Below, one piece after another: positions 1 through 9,885 of a stretch of 64,000 bases of DNA. The translations under genes and the position numbers were made by a program. How positions within the stretch are numbered: position 1 is the stretch's first letter; the number at the start of each line of letters is the position of its first letter. The stretch comes from Soehngenia sp. (GTDB lineage Bacteria > Bacillota > Clostridia > Tissierellales > Tissierellaceae): positions 1 through 64,000 of the forward strand of contig JAGXFX010000007.1 in the NCBI GenBank assembly GCA_024637045.1, written 5' to 3'. The notes beneath the pieces were generated by a model. The model saw nothing but the letters and a program-made list of their open reading frames with translations. It did not search any database and was not told where the DNA came from.

Positions 1-31
1 CTATTTGATACAGATTAAAGTTTATTGCCTG

Positions 32-60
32 TTGCCCTATTTCAAAAAATTGGGTATAAT
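32..60 (+). promoter_or_regulatory. sigma70-type promoter (TTGCCC-N17-TATAAT)
   Basis: -35 TTGCCC at 32-37, -10 TATAAT at 55-60, 17-nt spacing. Confidence 0.55.
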
Positions 61-65
61 AGGTA

Positions 66-143
66 TTGTTCATGATAGTTATAGTATACACTATAGCGGG
101 GAGTAAGATGGCTGCAATTGGCCATCTTTTTCCTTTTTTTTTG
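66..143 (+). ncRNA. candidate short RNA ending in an intrinsic terminator
   Basis: Downstream of the 32-60 promoter; hairpin tatagt/actata (80-85/90-95), then aagatggc/gccatctt (105-112/121-128) followed by a T-rich tract; no substantial ORF. Confidence 0.35.
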
Positions 144-231
144 CAAAAAAGTGAAAGAATCAGTATCCTCATTTAAGAGTGTACTGATTCTTTTTTTTAA
201 GGCTATTTCCCGACAGCCCCGTTTTGATTAA

Positions 232-594
232 CTAAAGATTTTCAACAAATTGTACATTGAATCCATCTGGATCCTTTACATACAAAAATCTGATTTCCGG
301 ATTTGGTTGGAAGGGACCACTATGTATGTCTATTCCTTTGTTGCTTAACAGTTCTTTTAAACTCTCCAAGGACTCCACTTCAAATCCCATGGATATACCT
401 TCCCCCAGACAGTCCGGCCTAATATCAGTATCACATATCAACTCAATTTTTGTTTCTCCATCTCCTAGAAAACAAATCTCTGTATCAGGTCCTGCATTGA
501 ACCGCCTATCCAACTTCAATCCTGCTATTTCAGTGTAAAACTCAATTGATTTTTCCATGTCATTGACGGTCAATGTTGTCCAGCAAAATTTCAT
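232..594 (-). CDS. VOC/glyoxalase family protein
   Basis: MKFCWTTLTVNDMEKSIEFYTEIAGLKLDRRF... and ...YVKDPDGFNVQFVE are typical of the glyoxalase/bleomycin resistance fold. Confidence 0.85.
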   Translation of the reverse strand: MKFCWTTLTVNDMEKSIEFYTEIAGLKLDRRFNAGPDTEICFLGDGETKIELICDTDIRPDCLGEGISMGFEVESLESLKELLSNKGIDIHSGPFQPNPEIRFLYVKDPDGFNVQFVENL

Positions 595-685
595 CGTTTA
601 TCCTCCTCTGGTTAATTCTGAAAAAACATCCTCCAACATAATCATACCCCTGAAATGATTTATTACACTTATCCACATGAAAAAA

Positions 686-705
686 GAGCCTGGTTTTCCA
701 GGCTC
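686..705 (-). terminator. intrinsic terminator of the 723-1844 lipoprotein gene
   Basis: gagcctgg-tttt-ccaggctc with a T-run on the minus strand. Confidence 0.8.
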
Positions 706-722
706 CATAAACTCATATTTAA

Positions 723-1844
723 TTATCTAGCCATTTCAGCTGCTTCTTCAACAACTGCAATGTAACCTTCAACAGTTATTGTAACAGATGAAGTAAGCTC
801 TGGTACATTTGGAACGTTTTGGTGAGTTTCGTCTCTTTCCATTACTTCAAGATTTCTGATCTCTTCAATGTTTTTTCCTACCATCCACTCTTCAAAAGCT
901 TCCATTTGCTCATACCACTCTTTGCCTATGGATGATGCTTTTACCATTCCATAGTCTTCTTTAAGCTCGTGCTTGGTCTTTCCTTCAACTGAAGTATCAG
1001 TTGCAAGTGTTCCGTCAAGCTCGTATGCTACTCTTACCTGTGCATTGTCAATTATTGTAGCTACTACATTTCCATCAGCATCAAATGCTGTTGCAGCCAT
1101 ATAAGTGTCAACTTGTGCCTGTGCTCCTGCATCTGCAGTAGCATCTTTTGATTTGTTTATATGAGTCTCAATTCCAAGACCTACAGTTTCTGCTCCTGTT
1201 GCATCAACAGATTTGTTCCAAGCTTCTTCAACTGCAGCAATATATGATTCTACAGTTATAGTTACTGATGAAGTAAGCTCTGGTACATTTGGTACGTTTT
1301 GGTGAGCTTCATCTCTTTCCATAACTTCAAGGTTCTTGATCTCATCAACTGTCTTACCAATCATCCATTCTTCAAAAGCTTCCATCTGCTCAAACCATTC
1401 TTTGCCTATGGATGATGCTTTTACCATCCCATAGTCTGGTCCAAGTTCTTTTTTGCTCTTCATTAATTCTTCTTTGTCTGATGTAACAACCATATTCTCA
1501 TCAAAAGCTACTCTTGTTTGAGCAACATCAACAGTTACGGTTGCGACCTTACCATCTGCATCAAATCCTACAGCAGCTATTGTTACGTCTGCCTGTGCTT
1601 GAGCATTTGCATCATCAGCTTTTGGCTTTGACTTGGAAGTTGAAATAACTTGTCCTAATCCTAGCTTAGCAATTTTTCCTTCTTCAGCCGGCTCTTCTGC
1701 AGCAGGCTCTTCTGCAGCAGGTTCTTCTGCAGCAGGTTCTTCTGCAGCAGGTTCTTCTGCAGCAGGTTCTTCTGCCGGTGTACATCCTGCAAGCATACTA
1801 AAGCTTAGTGCGAACACTAACAATAACATTAATAATTTCTTCAT
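723..1844 (-). CDS. secreted lipoprotein with Pro/Ala/Glu repeat linker and two tandem homologous domains
   Basis: [21 protein letters not shown] lipobox; start moved to ATG at 1844 behind GGAGGGTCAAGAA; PAAEE repeats; two ~150-aa repeated domains ending VMERDE(A/T)[19 protein letters not shown]. Confidence 0.8.
   Translation of the reverse strand: MKKLLMLLLVFALSFSMLAGCTPAEEPAAEEPAAEEPAAEEPAAEEPAAEEPAEEGKIAKLGLGQVISTSKSKPKADDANAQAQADVTIAAVGFDADGKVATVTVDVAQTRVAFDENMVVTSDKEELMKSKKELGPDYGMVKASSIGKEWFEQMEAFEEWMIGKTVDEIKNLEVMERDEAHQNVPNVPELTSSVTITVESYIAAVEEAWNKSVDATGAETVGLGIETHINKSKDATADAGAQAQVDTYMAATAFDADGNVVATIIDNAQVRVAYELDGTLATDTSVEGKTKHELKEDYGMVKASSIGKEWYEQMEAFEEWMVGKNIEEIRNLEVMERDETHQNVPNVPELTSSVTITVEGYIAVVEEAAEMAR
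1690..1776. repeat. 15-bp coding tandem repeat (ggctcttctgcagca)
   Basis: Five near-identical 15-bp copies plus a partial one, encoding PAAEE units. Confidence 0.9.
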
Positions 1845-2097
1845 TTCTTGACCCTCCATTTTATGTATTGTTTGATATTTAATTAACATCTTTGATTATA
1901 ACAGATACATATTTTTTCCACAAGTCTTTTTCCATTTAACCATTTGTATATGTGTATATTTAATGATTTTTTGGACGAAAGTCCCTTTTTAGCTATTTAT
2001 TCTTATTAATCATACCCTGGACCTGTATTACACATTGACGTTTTTCTATATTAAAGTAGTTTCGGTCTTTGATATATATATTTCAATGCATTAAAAT

Positions 2098-2129
2098 AGC
2101 CAGGATATTTTTCTACAAATATCCTGGCT
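2098..2129 (-). terminator. intrinsic terminator
   Basis: 13-bp perfect stem agccaggatattt/aaatatcctggct, T-rich on the minus side, follows the 2141 stop. Confidence 0.7.
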
Positions 2130-2140
2130 GGTCCAAATCT

Positions 2141-2557
2141 TTAATATCCACTTGTGGCGTCTGGAAATCTCCCATAAGCATGTTGCATTAATCTACTCTT
2201 GTTTACTATATGCCTTTCATATTTTCCTTTAAGAAATCTTCCTTGGCTGTCAAATCCTTCCACATCAATAAACACTTTATTGTGCTCAACTTCTGATACC
2301 TTAAGTCTTATATTGACCGGTTCACCTACCAGAGTAGGACTTTCGTGTGATAATTCTATGTGTGTACCTACTGTAGTATAGTCTGAAGGAAGAAGGGCAT
2401 CCAACATCTCCGTGGATGCTTCAATTACCATATCTACAATAGCAGGTGTAGAAACAAGATATGATAGCTCCAATGATCCGGGTAAATCAGTCCCATCAGA
2501 TGGTCCTGTAATCTTTCTATAATCCTTTATTATGCCTGGTTCAATTCTATGTTCCAT
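2141..2557 (-). CDS. hotdog-fold thioesterase family protein (FlK-like)
   Basis: MEHRIEPGIIKDYRK...GTHIELSHESPTLVGEPVNIRLKV; AAAGGAGG before ATG at 2557. Confidence 0.65.
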   Translation of the reverse strand: MEHRIEPGIIKDYRKITGPSDGTDLPGSLELSYLVSTPAIVDMVIEASTEMLDALLPSDYTTVGTHIELSHESPTLVGEPVNIRLKVSEVEHNKVFIDVEGFDSQGRFLKGKYERHIVNKSRLMQHAYGRFPDATSGY

Positions 2558-2637
2558 TATTAATCCTCCTTTTGAAAACATAAGTAAATTCAACATTATC
2601 TTAGTTTATACTGTTATATATTATATACCTGTTTTTA

Positions 2638-3354
2638 TCAACCATAAACACGACCCTTAATATCTCTATCTATAACCACTAGAGCCAGCATGACCCAGCC
2701 TGGTATATATGTCAGCCAAACTACATTCAGCACCAATGCATCTCTTAAAAGATAAAAATGTGGGTAGAAAAGATCAAAAGCTACTCCATAATCACAGATA
2801 ACCATCAACAAACCTGAAAGAGCCATCATAACAGCAACTCTCTTTTTATAAAATTCATTCCATAATGCTGATGCTCCTGCCCATGCCATTATAGTGACTG
2901 TTAAAGCAACAACTGATCCTAAAACGATCTCAACACCATCTATCAGTGGATAAATGTAAATACCCAGAGTTCCAATGAAGAGCCCATAAATTATAGCTAG
3001 TATAAGAATCTTTTTATTAAACTTGAATCCTGCCAGATATACTTTTGTAATAATAATATATGCAATGGAAAACGGTATAAATCCAAAATATCTTAAAACT
3101 TCAGGGAATCCTTCTAGTGTGTATGAATACACAAGAAAAAAATCCCCAACTACCATCATTGGAAATGCCCAAAATAGGATTCTTTGTGCCTTAGTGGGTC
3201 CTCTTCCAACATACGCTAATGCGCAAAGACTCAACATCACTGCATATCTGGCATAGCTGATTAGATCCTCATTAATTCCCCACGCTTCCATTGTGATGAG
3301 AATAATAGTAAACACTGTATATACAACCAGAAGCATCCTTCCAAACTTTGTCAT
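2638..3354 (-). CDS. integral membrane protein, possibly YhhN/lysoplasmalogenase-like
   Basis: Multiple hydrophobic segments; VVGDFFLVYSYT...FIPFSIAYII resembles the YhhN pattern only loosely. Confidence 0.45.
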   Translation of the reverse strand: MTKFGRMLLVVYTVFTIILITMEAWGINEDLISYARYAVMLSLCALAYVGRGPTKAQRILFWAFPMMVVGDFFLVYSYTLEGFPEVLRYFGFIPFSIAYIIITKVYLAGFKFNKKILILAIIYGLFIGTLGIYIYPLIDGVEIVLGSVVALTVTIMAWAGASALWNEFYKKRVAVMMALSGLLMVICDYGVAFDLFYPHFYLLRDALVLNVVWLTYIPGWVMLALVVIDRDIKGRVYG

Positions 3355-3366
3355 AAAAACACCTTC

Positions 3367-4053
3367 CTAAAATCCTCTTCTCTGTCCTCTCCATGGTGGA
3401 GTTTTGTTTTCCCTGTACTCATCAATACCAGGTCCACGGAGGTTCCTTAGTCTCCATGTTCCGTACAAATAGCTTAATATCAGGACAGTTAATGTAGCTG
3501 GAAATCCGAGCAATGTATTTGCCCATGCCATTACTAATAAATTTCCTCCTCTGTATAGAAGAAGCTGCAGATACATTCTCAACAAGAATAATAATGCCCA
3601 AACAATTGATACTTCCCTGTAGGCAGGTTTAACATCTTTTCTCATAAACCATTCCAAATCCCAACCTCTTGATATGTGACTGGAAAGAGCTGCTATTGGC
3701 TTTCCAACTATAATGCTTATGACAGAAACAAGAAATAAAAATCCACTTGTAATAATTCTTGGAAGGAAGTAATCCGCTGCATTGCCCGCATAATATGAAA
3801 ACGCAGAAGCTACAAGAACTCCTACCAGTCCACCAGCCGCATATTTTATTGTTTCACCCTTCAAATACCTTTGAATTCCTATAATCACAGCAGTTAGAAC
3901 CGCTGCCAGGATTGCCCAGAGAAGTCCAAAAATACTATTTGTAATTACAAAAACAATAGGTGGGACTATTGCACCAATGGTCTTGCCACCAAAAACGCTT
4001 TTTACTTCATCTGTTATTTCATACAAGATATTTTTCATTTTGACATCTCCCAA
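3367..4053 (-). CDS. DUF3159-like integral membrane protein
   Basis: FGGKTIGAIVPPIVFVITNSIFGLLWA... and GWDLEWFMRKDVKPAYREVSIVWAL. Confidence 0.55.
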   Translation of the reverse strand: MGDVKMKNILYEITDEVKSVFGGKTIGAIVPPIVFVITNSIFGLLWAILAAVLTAVIIGIQRYLKGETIKYAAGGLVGVLVASAFSYYAGNAADYFLPRIITSGFLFLVSVISIIVGKPIAALSSHISRGWDLEWFMRKDVKPAYREVSIVWALLFLLRMYLQLLLYRGGNLLVMAWANTLLGFPATLTVLILSYLYGTWRLRNLRGPGIDEYRENKTPPWRGQRRGF

Positions 4054-4067
4054 TATCCATTTGTTTG

Positions 4068-4400
4068 CTACCCTTCACTTCTCCATCCCATGAAAAATTT
4101 ATTCCAATCTCCTTTGCTCTTGCCAAGATGAATAGCTACATACAGACTGCCTGTCAAGAATCCAAACATCATCATTGCTATAATCCATATAATCGAAGAA
4201 AAAAGATTTTTCTCTCTGAAAAATATCCACATTGAAAACAAAATAAAGCCAACATATAAATCGACCATGGATACAATTCCCCATGGATTATCAAGAATCA
4301 TTCCTCCATCAATAAAAAAATTTCCCTCTGTAAAACCATAATAGAGAGCTACCGACATTGCCAAGACTCCAATCCAAGCTATACTCCTTGACATTTTCAT
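4068..4400 (-). CDS. small DUF1475-like membrane protein
   Basis: NPWGIVSMVDLYVGFILFSMWIFFREK motif with TM segments. Confidence 0.55.
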   Translation of the reverse strand: MKMSRSIAWIGVLAMSVALYYGFTEGNFFIDGGMILDNPWGIVSMVDLYVGFILFSMWIFFREKNLFSSIIWIIAMMMFGFLTGSLYVAIHLGKSKGDWNKFFMGWRSEG

Positions 4401-4525
4401 TTTAATTCCTCCTCGTTGTACTTAAATATATTTACCCTGAACACACACTCCTAACTCCAAATTGAGTAGCAAATGAATCTAATTGGGTATATAATTTTTA
4501 ATATGTTTAATCCAAGGAGGCCAAA

Positions 4526-5629
4526 ATGAAAATACACGAACTTGATACACCATCCCTCGTAGTCAGAAAAGATGTTTTGCTTGATAATATACACTCTATG
4601 CAGGATTATGCCAATAGAAACAACGTTGCTCTAAGACCACACACAAAAACCCATAAGACATCTCACCTGGCATTACTGCAGCAGGAAAAAGGTGCAATAG
4701 GAATTACTGTGGCAAAGGTGGGAGAAGCAGAAGTTATGGCATCAGCCGGAATAACGGATATTTTTATTGCAAATGAGATTGTTGGGGAGACTAAGCTCCA
4801 AGTAATAAAGACTCTTCAGGAAACAATAAATATATCTTTCGGATTGGACTCCATCCCTCAAGCAAGAATGATAGAAAAAGTATTTACAAGTGACAACAAG
4901 GCACATGTTTTGATTGAAATTGAAGTAGGCGAAAACAGATCAGGTATAATTGAAGATATTGATTTTATAAGACTTCTAGACTATATCAAGTCTTCTGAAA
5001 ACATCCATTTCAAGGGAATATTTTCTCATGATGGACATTCTTACAGTGCCAGTAATCTTGATGACTTAAGAAAAATTCACGATGAAAGTCAGAAGAGAAC
5101 ACTTCATTTTGCATCTCTGGCAATTGAAGCTGGACTCAATTCGGAAGTTGTAAGCATTGGCTCAACTCCATCCCTTATACAAGACTTCCCAATAATGGAA
5201 GGAGTCACGGAAATCAGACCTGGAACCTATATATTTATGGATGCTTCTCAGGCAAATGTTGTAGGAGATTTCCACAAAAATGCGACGACTGTTCTTGCAA
5301 CAATTATTAGCAAGCCTACAGATGAAAGGGTAGTTCTTGATGTAGGTGCAAAGGGCTTGACCATGCAAAAGAGATCGAAAGGAATTACTGCAACAGAGGG
5401 ACTTGGAAGAATTGTAGGTTTTGACGACGTTGTAATAAACTCAATGTATGATGAACATGCTCTGATATATAATAAGGATTTTAGAAACAAAGTTCAGGTA
5501 GGTGACAAAGTTGAGATTATACCAAATCACATCTGCCCGGTTGTAAATTTATATGATAGTCTTTATCTTGTTTCAGGGGAAGATGTGCTTGAAGAAATCC
5601 AAATTGACTGCAGAGGAAAATTAAAATGA
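4526..5629 (+). CDS. D-threonine aldolase / D-serine dehydratase-like PLP enzyme (alanine racemase N-terminal fold)
   Basis: LDTPSLVVRKDVLLDNI..., LRPHTKTHK PLP lysine region, C-terminal PNHICPVVNLYD metal-site motif. Confidence 0.9.
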   Translation: MKIHELDTPSLVVRKDVLLDNIHSMQDYANRNNVALRPHTKTHKTSHLALLQQEKGAIGITVAKVGEAEVMASAGITDIFIANEIVGETKLQVIKTLQETINISFGLDSIPQARMIEKVFTSDNKAHVLIEIEVGENRSGIIEDIDFIRLLDYIKSSENIHFKGIFSHDGHSYSASNLDDLRKIHDESQKRTLHFASLAIEAGLNSEVVSIGSTPSLIQDFPIMEGVTEIRPGTYIFMDASQANVVGDFHKNATTVLATIISKPTDERVVLDVGAKGLTMQKRSKGITATEGLGRIVGFDDVVINSMYDEHALIYNKDFRNKVQVGDKVEIIPNHICPVVNLYDSLYLVSGEDVLEEIQIDCRGKLK

Positions 5630-5655
5630 AAAAACGGCTTGAAAAAGCCGTTTTT
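5630..5655. terminator. bidirectional terminator
   Basis: aaaaacggctt-gaaa-aagccgttttt, 11-bp stem between convergent genes. Confidence 0.9.
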
Positions 5656-7102
5656 AATCTTTCGGAACCCATACACTTACGCCTGCTGATGGAGTATAAA
5701 AATCACCGAATCCATCTTCTTTAATTTCTACCAGACTATTCTCGTTATTTAATTTATCGATAAATTCTCTTCCGCTAAATTCTTCGCCGATATACATCCT
5801 GATCATTCCACCAACTTTATTGGAAATAACCACTGCTGCTTTTACTGGGTTATCTTCTGTTCCTTTTCTTACCCAGCCAATGAAGTTAGGCTCCTGAAAA
5901 TAATCATCCTCTTCGCCAAAGCAGTAGTTCTGCCTTATGTGGATAAGCCTGTCTATCTTGTCCTTCATTCCTTCGTATGGATGATCCCCTCCACTCCCGT
6001 AGTAATCACCATAAAACACACAAGGGTAACCTTTACTCCTTAAGAGTATCAGAGCATATGCGATTTCCTTGAACCAAGGTTCCACCCATGATTGCAATCC
6101 CTGACCAGGTTGAGAGTCATGATTATCCACAAAAGTGACTGCCGATGTAGGATGCCTTGATACAAGCGTATTATCAAGTATTTTTCTTAAATCGTATCCA
6201 TCCCCATCCATTGATGCCTTATGAAGTTTGAAATGAAGAGGTACATCAAACAAGTCTACATTGAATGAAGTTTTATTAAGGAATTCTTCAATCCACTCTA
6301 TGTTGTCTGACCAGTATTCTCCTAGAATATAGAACTCATCTCCAGCCGTATTTCTTACACTTTCGATAAAGTCCCTTAAAAATGCCACATCGATATGCTT
6401 TACAGCATCCATTCTGAATCCATCCACTCCCGTTTCCTTGATAAACCATTCAGCCCAATTCATAAATTCCAATTTTACTTCCGGGTGTGCATGGTCTATG
6501 TCTGAAAACATCAAGTAATCGTAGTTTCCTCTTTCATAAGAAACGCCAAGATTCCAGCCCTTATTCTCGCCTATTATCCTAAATATTCCTTTTCTTCCTG
6601 TAAGGTCATCGTAATCAACTCCGTTGAAGTGATTGAAATTCCACTTGAATTCGGAATACTTCCCACCTCTTCCGGGAAAATCAAATCCAGTCCAACCGCT
6701 GATATCTTTAGCTTTTCCGATTTCCTTGTTACGGTCTTCCATATCCACTTCGACTGCAATGAAATTCTCTTGCCTATCTCCACCAGCCTTGTGATTCATA
6801 ACAATATCTGCATATATATGTAATCCATGTTCGTGAAACACATTTATCATCTGAAGAAGATCTGACTTTATTCCATATTTTGTTCTCACTGTCCCCTTCT
6901 GATCAAATTCACCCAAATCAAACATATCATATATTCCATATCCGACATCATTAGTTCCTGTGCTCTTAAAAACCGGTGGAATCCAAACAGCCGTAAACCC
7001 AACATTCTTTAATTCCTCAACTCTTTCTGTCATCATTCTATAATAGCTGCCATCTTGAGGCAGATACCATTCGAAACCCTGAAGCATAACTCCATTATAC
7101 AT
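5654..7102 (-). CDS. alpha-amylase (GH13, cytoplasmic type)
   Basis: MLQGFEWYLPQDGSYY, YADIVMNHKAGGD, VDGFRMDAVKHID, FVDNHDSQPGQ; no signal peptide. Confidence 0.95.
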   Translation of the reverse strand: MYNGVMLQGFEWYLPQDGSYYRMMTERVEELKNVGFTAVWIPPVFKSTGTNDVGYGIYDMFDLGEFDQKGTVRTKYGIKSDLLQMINVFHEHGLHIYADIVMNHKAGGDRQENFIAVEVDMEDRNKEIGKAKDISGWTGFDFPGRGGKYSEFKWNFNHFNGVDYDDLTGRKGIFRIIGENKGWNLGVSYERGNYDYLMFSDIDHAHPEVKLEFMNWAEWFIKETGVDGFRMDAVKHIDVAFLRDFIESVRNTAGDEFYILGEYWSDNIEWIEEFLNKTSFNVDLFDVPLHFKLHKASMDGDGYDLRKILDNTLVSRHPTSAVTFVDNHDSQPGQGLQSWVEPWFKEIAYALILLRSKGYPCVFYGDYYGSGGDHPYEGMKDKIDRLIHIRQNYCFGEEDDYFQEPNFIGWVRKGTEDNPVKAAVVISNKVGGMIRMYIGEEFSGREFIDKLNNENSLVEIKEDGFGDFYTPSAGVSVWVPKD

Positions 7103-7118
7103 CCTTAATCCCCCTCGT

Positions 7119-8015
7119 TTATTCCCTGATATCGTATTTGCCTACCAGCTCCGATCCTCTTATAACCTCTCTTCTAGCATGAAGTATGCCCTCCTGATTT
7201 ACTCTCATTTTCCATGTTACAATCTGGACACGATCATCCTCAATTTCTATTGCAGTGATTGTAGTAGGGTATATGCAACATCCGGTATTGAAATAAGGCA
7301 ATTCATCTGTTCGAGGAAATTTGAATCTGTGTGTATGCCCACAAATCAGCATTTTCCTGTTTTTTAATATCCACTTGTTGAAATTTTTTTCTATCTTGTG
7401 TCTTTTATAGACGTTCTTTGTAGGACTGGCAGGGCTTTTGATCCCGAATGAGTGCATAAATCTCCAAAAATACTTCACTGACAGCATCGTAGGATACCAC
7501 AACTGGTCATTTGCAAGATCTCCTTGATGACCATGAACTACAAATATTTCCTGCCCGGTTTTTCTATGCTTCAAAACAAGAGCTTCAATAGGTTTCAGCC
7601 CTTTTAAAAAATCAAATCTTTGCTCTCTGTATTCATTGTAATACGATGTATAGTTTTCCTCAACATACTCAGGATCCTTTAGATAAATATTATGGTTTCC
7701 GTATAGCATAATAAGTCTGTCATGATAAAAAAACTTCTTCATGCTTTCAAAAACGTCATAATGAGCATTCTTGATATACTTAAACTTCGGTTGTTCCCAA
7801 AGCTCGTCTCCATCTCCCACCTCTACGTATACGAAATCATTCTTGTAATAGTGGTCCATTGCAAACAGAAATAAATTCTGGTTCTTTGTGAATTCATCCG
7901 TATGACTACCATCACCTCTATGATTATCACTCATAAATACAAATTTTGAGGTGTTGTCAAAATACTCAACTCTGGCGTTTTTAAAGGCTTCATCCAGTCT
8001 TTTTTGTGTAAACAT
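7119..8015 (-). CDS. metallophosphoesterase
   Basis: FMSDNHRGDG, VGDGDELWE, GNHNIY, CGHTHRFKFP motifs. Confidence 0.9.
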   Translation of the reverse strand: MFTQKRLDEAFKNARVEYFDNTSKFVFMSDNHRGDGSHTDEFTKNQNLFLFAMDHYYKNDFVYVEVGDGDELWEQPKFKYIKNAHYDVFESMKKFFYHDRLIMLYGNHNIYLKDPEYVEENYTSYYNEYREQRFDFLKGLKPIEALVLKHRKTGQEIFVVHGHQGDLANDQLWYPTMLSVKYFWRFMHSFGIKSPASPTKNVYKRHKIEKNFNKWILKNRKMLICGHTHRFKFPRTDELPYFNTGCCIYPTTITAIEIEDDRVQIVTWKMRVNQEGILHARREVIRGSELVGKYDIRE

Positions 8016-8045
8016 CTATCTCACTCCCTGCTTTCCAAGCTAAAG

Positions 8046-8732
8046 CTACCTTCTTACATCCATATCCACTCTTCCATCCTTTAGCTCAATTATTCGATCA
8101 GTTTTCTCAGCTATTCTTTGATCGTGAGTTATTATTATGAAAGTAGTACCGTATTCCTTATTAATATCTCGCAGCAGCTTGTATATAGTCTCTGAAGTAT
8201 CAGAATCAAGATTTCCGGTGGGTTCATCTGCCAGTATTATAGAAGGCTTATTTACAAGTGCTCTGGCTATTGCAGTTCTTTGTTGCTGACCTCCGGACAT
8301 TTCATTCGCCATGTTGTTCTTGACCTTGGATAGTCCTGTAAGCTCAAGTAGTTCGTCTGCCCACTGGTCTACTTCAGGCGTCAATTTATAATTCATGATT
8401 CTACTTGGCATCAGCACGTTCTCTTTGGCAGTAAACTCTGGTAAAAGGTAATGAAACTGGAAAATAAACCCCATTGTCCTATTCCGGAGTTCTGCCAGTT
8501 GAATTCCATTCATGGTATCAGTTCTCTGGTCATTAATAAATATTCTGCCATCAGTTGGCTTGTCAAGAGTTCCAACTAAATTAAGAAGTGTACTCTTTCC
8601 ACTTCCAGATTGCCCAATTATGGAATTGAAACTATTTTCCTCAAAGCTAAGATTAATGTCAAACAACACCTGAGTTCTTATTTTGTCACCGTAAAACTTA
8701 TCAATATTTTCCAATCTTACTATATCAGCCAT
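8046..8732 (-). CDS. ABC transporter ATP-binding protein (LolD/MacB type)
   Basis: Walker A GQSGSGKST, signature MSGGQQQRTAIARAL, Walker B IILADEPTGNLD. Confidence 0.95.
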   Translation of the reverse strand: MADIVRLENIDKFYGDKIRTQVLFDINLSFEENSFNSIIGQSGSGKSTLLNLVGTLDKPTDGRIFINDQRTDTMNGIQLAELRNRTMGFIFQFHYLLPEFTAKENVLMPSRIMNYKLTPEVDQWADELLELTGLSKVKNNMANEMSGGQQQRTAIARALVNKPSIILADEPTGNLDSDTSETIYKLLRDINKEYGTTFIIITHDQRIAEKTDRIIELKDGRVDMDVRR

Positions 8733-9885
8733 TCTTGATCACCTCAATCGGATTAAGTCTAGAAGAAATTCTTGCTGGTATCAATGAAGCTATCATGGCA
8801 GATACTATTGCAAACATTCCTGATAGTGCAATAAAACCATAATTTATATATACTGGAACAACTGGAGTTCCATCAGGATTCACTGCAAATTTTGTAAAGG
8901 AATACAATAATCCAAATCCGAATGCTATCCCCATTATTGCTCCAAGTATTCCCAGCATAAGTCCCTGGAAGACAAATATCAAACTTGCTTCTTTATCTTT
9001 TATACCCATTGCTTTCAGTATTCCCAGTTGCTTTGATTTTTGAACGACAGAAATTGCAAGAACACTTGATATTCCAAGCAGCACAGCTACAAGCACAAAT
9101 ATTTGAATCATATAACTTGAAACACTTTGCCCGTTTAGTCCGCTTAATAGACTTTGATTCTGATCTTTCCAATTGTCGACCTTAAGATTGGGATCCGATA
9201 CGGCATAACCTATTCTATTGCCGATAACATCTGCATCAAATACTTCGCTAACCTGCATTTCAACAGAAGAAACCTTATTGCCCATTCCCAAAAAATCCTG
9301 TGCAGTCTGTAAATTAGTTATAATCCATGACTCATTTATGGATGACACTTGAAGATCATAAAGTCCTGTTACATCAAATCTAGCTGATCCTCCACCGGGA
9401 TTTAGGACAAGTATTCTATCTCCTGAGCTAACACCTGTAATTAGTGCCAGTTCTCGCCCAATTAAGACTTCATCTTTTCGTCCAGGTAATCTTCCCTCGT
9501 ACAATCCTTCTTCAATATTATATATTTTATTTGATTCCTCGATATCGAATCCTCTTATAAGAACCGGAGCAGTGTCCGCCTCATAATCCAGAGTAGCTGG
9601 ACCATCAGCTGAAACTGAAACATTTGTAACCTCAGGTTCAAACATTTTGGCTTCATATACTATTCTATCCCAATTATCGATTAGTTTGTCATCAGTTGTC
9701 GATGTTATCGTAACCTGTGATGAACTACCAATTGTTGTATCGATAAGATTGATTTGAAGACCCTGAATCAGGGACCCAATAAATAATTGAACAGAAACAC
9801 CAATAGAAATACCTAGAACAATAAGAATTGTTTGTCCACGACCTGATTTAAGAAATCTTAGGGCGATTTTTAGTGCGAGTCTCAT
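8725..9885 (-). CDS. ABC transporter permease (FtsX/MacB-like)
   Basis: MRLALKIALRFLKSGRGQTILIVLGISIGVSVQ..., C-terminal IPARISSRLNPIEVI; 8-bp overlap with the ATPase gene. Confidence 0.9.
   Translation of the reverse strand: MRLALKIALRFLKSGRGQTILIVLGISIGVSVQLFIGSLIQGLQINLIDTTIGSSSQVTITSTTDDKLIDNWDRIVYEAKMFEPEVTNVSVSADGPATLDYEADTAPVLIRGFDIEESNKIYNIEEGLYEGRLPGRKDEVLIGRELALITGVSSGDRILVLNPGGGSARFDVTGLYDLQVSSINESWIITNLQTAQDFLGMGNKVSSVEMQVSEVFDADVIGNRIGYAVSDPNLKVDNWKDQNQSLLSGLNGQSVSSYMIQIFVLVAVLLGISSVLAISVVQKSKQLGILKAMGIKDKEASLIFVFQGLMLGILGAIMGIAFGFGLLYSFTKFAVNPDGTPVVPVYINYGFIALSGMFAIVSAMIASLIPARISSRLNPIEVIKNG

Noticed and set aside
1690-1776. CRISPR-like array
   Set aside because: 15-bp head-to-tail repeats without spacers inside a coding frame.
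1633-1851. GSSAA-repeat plus-strand ORF
   Set aside because: Complement of the lipoprotein PAAEE repeat, an artefact of the 15-bp VNTR.
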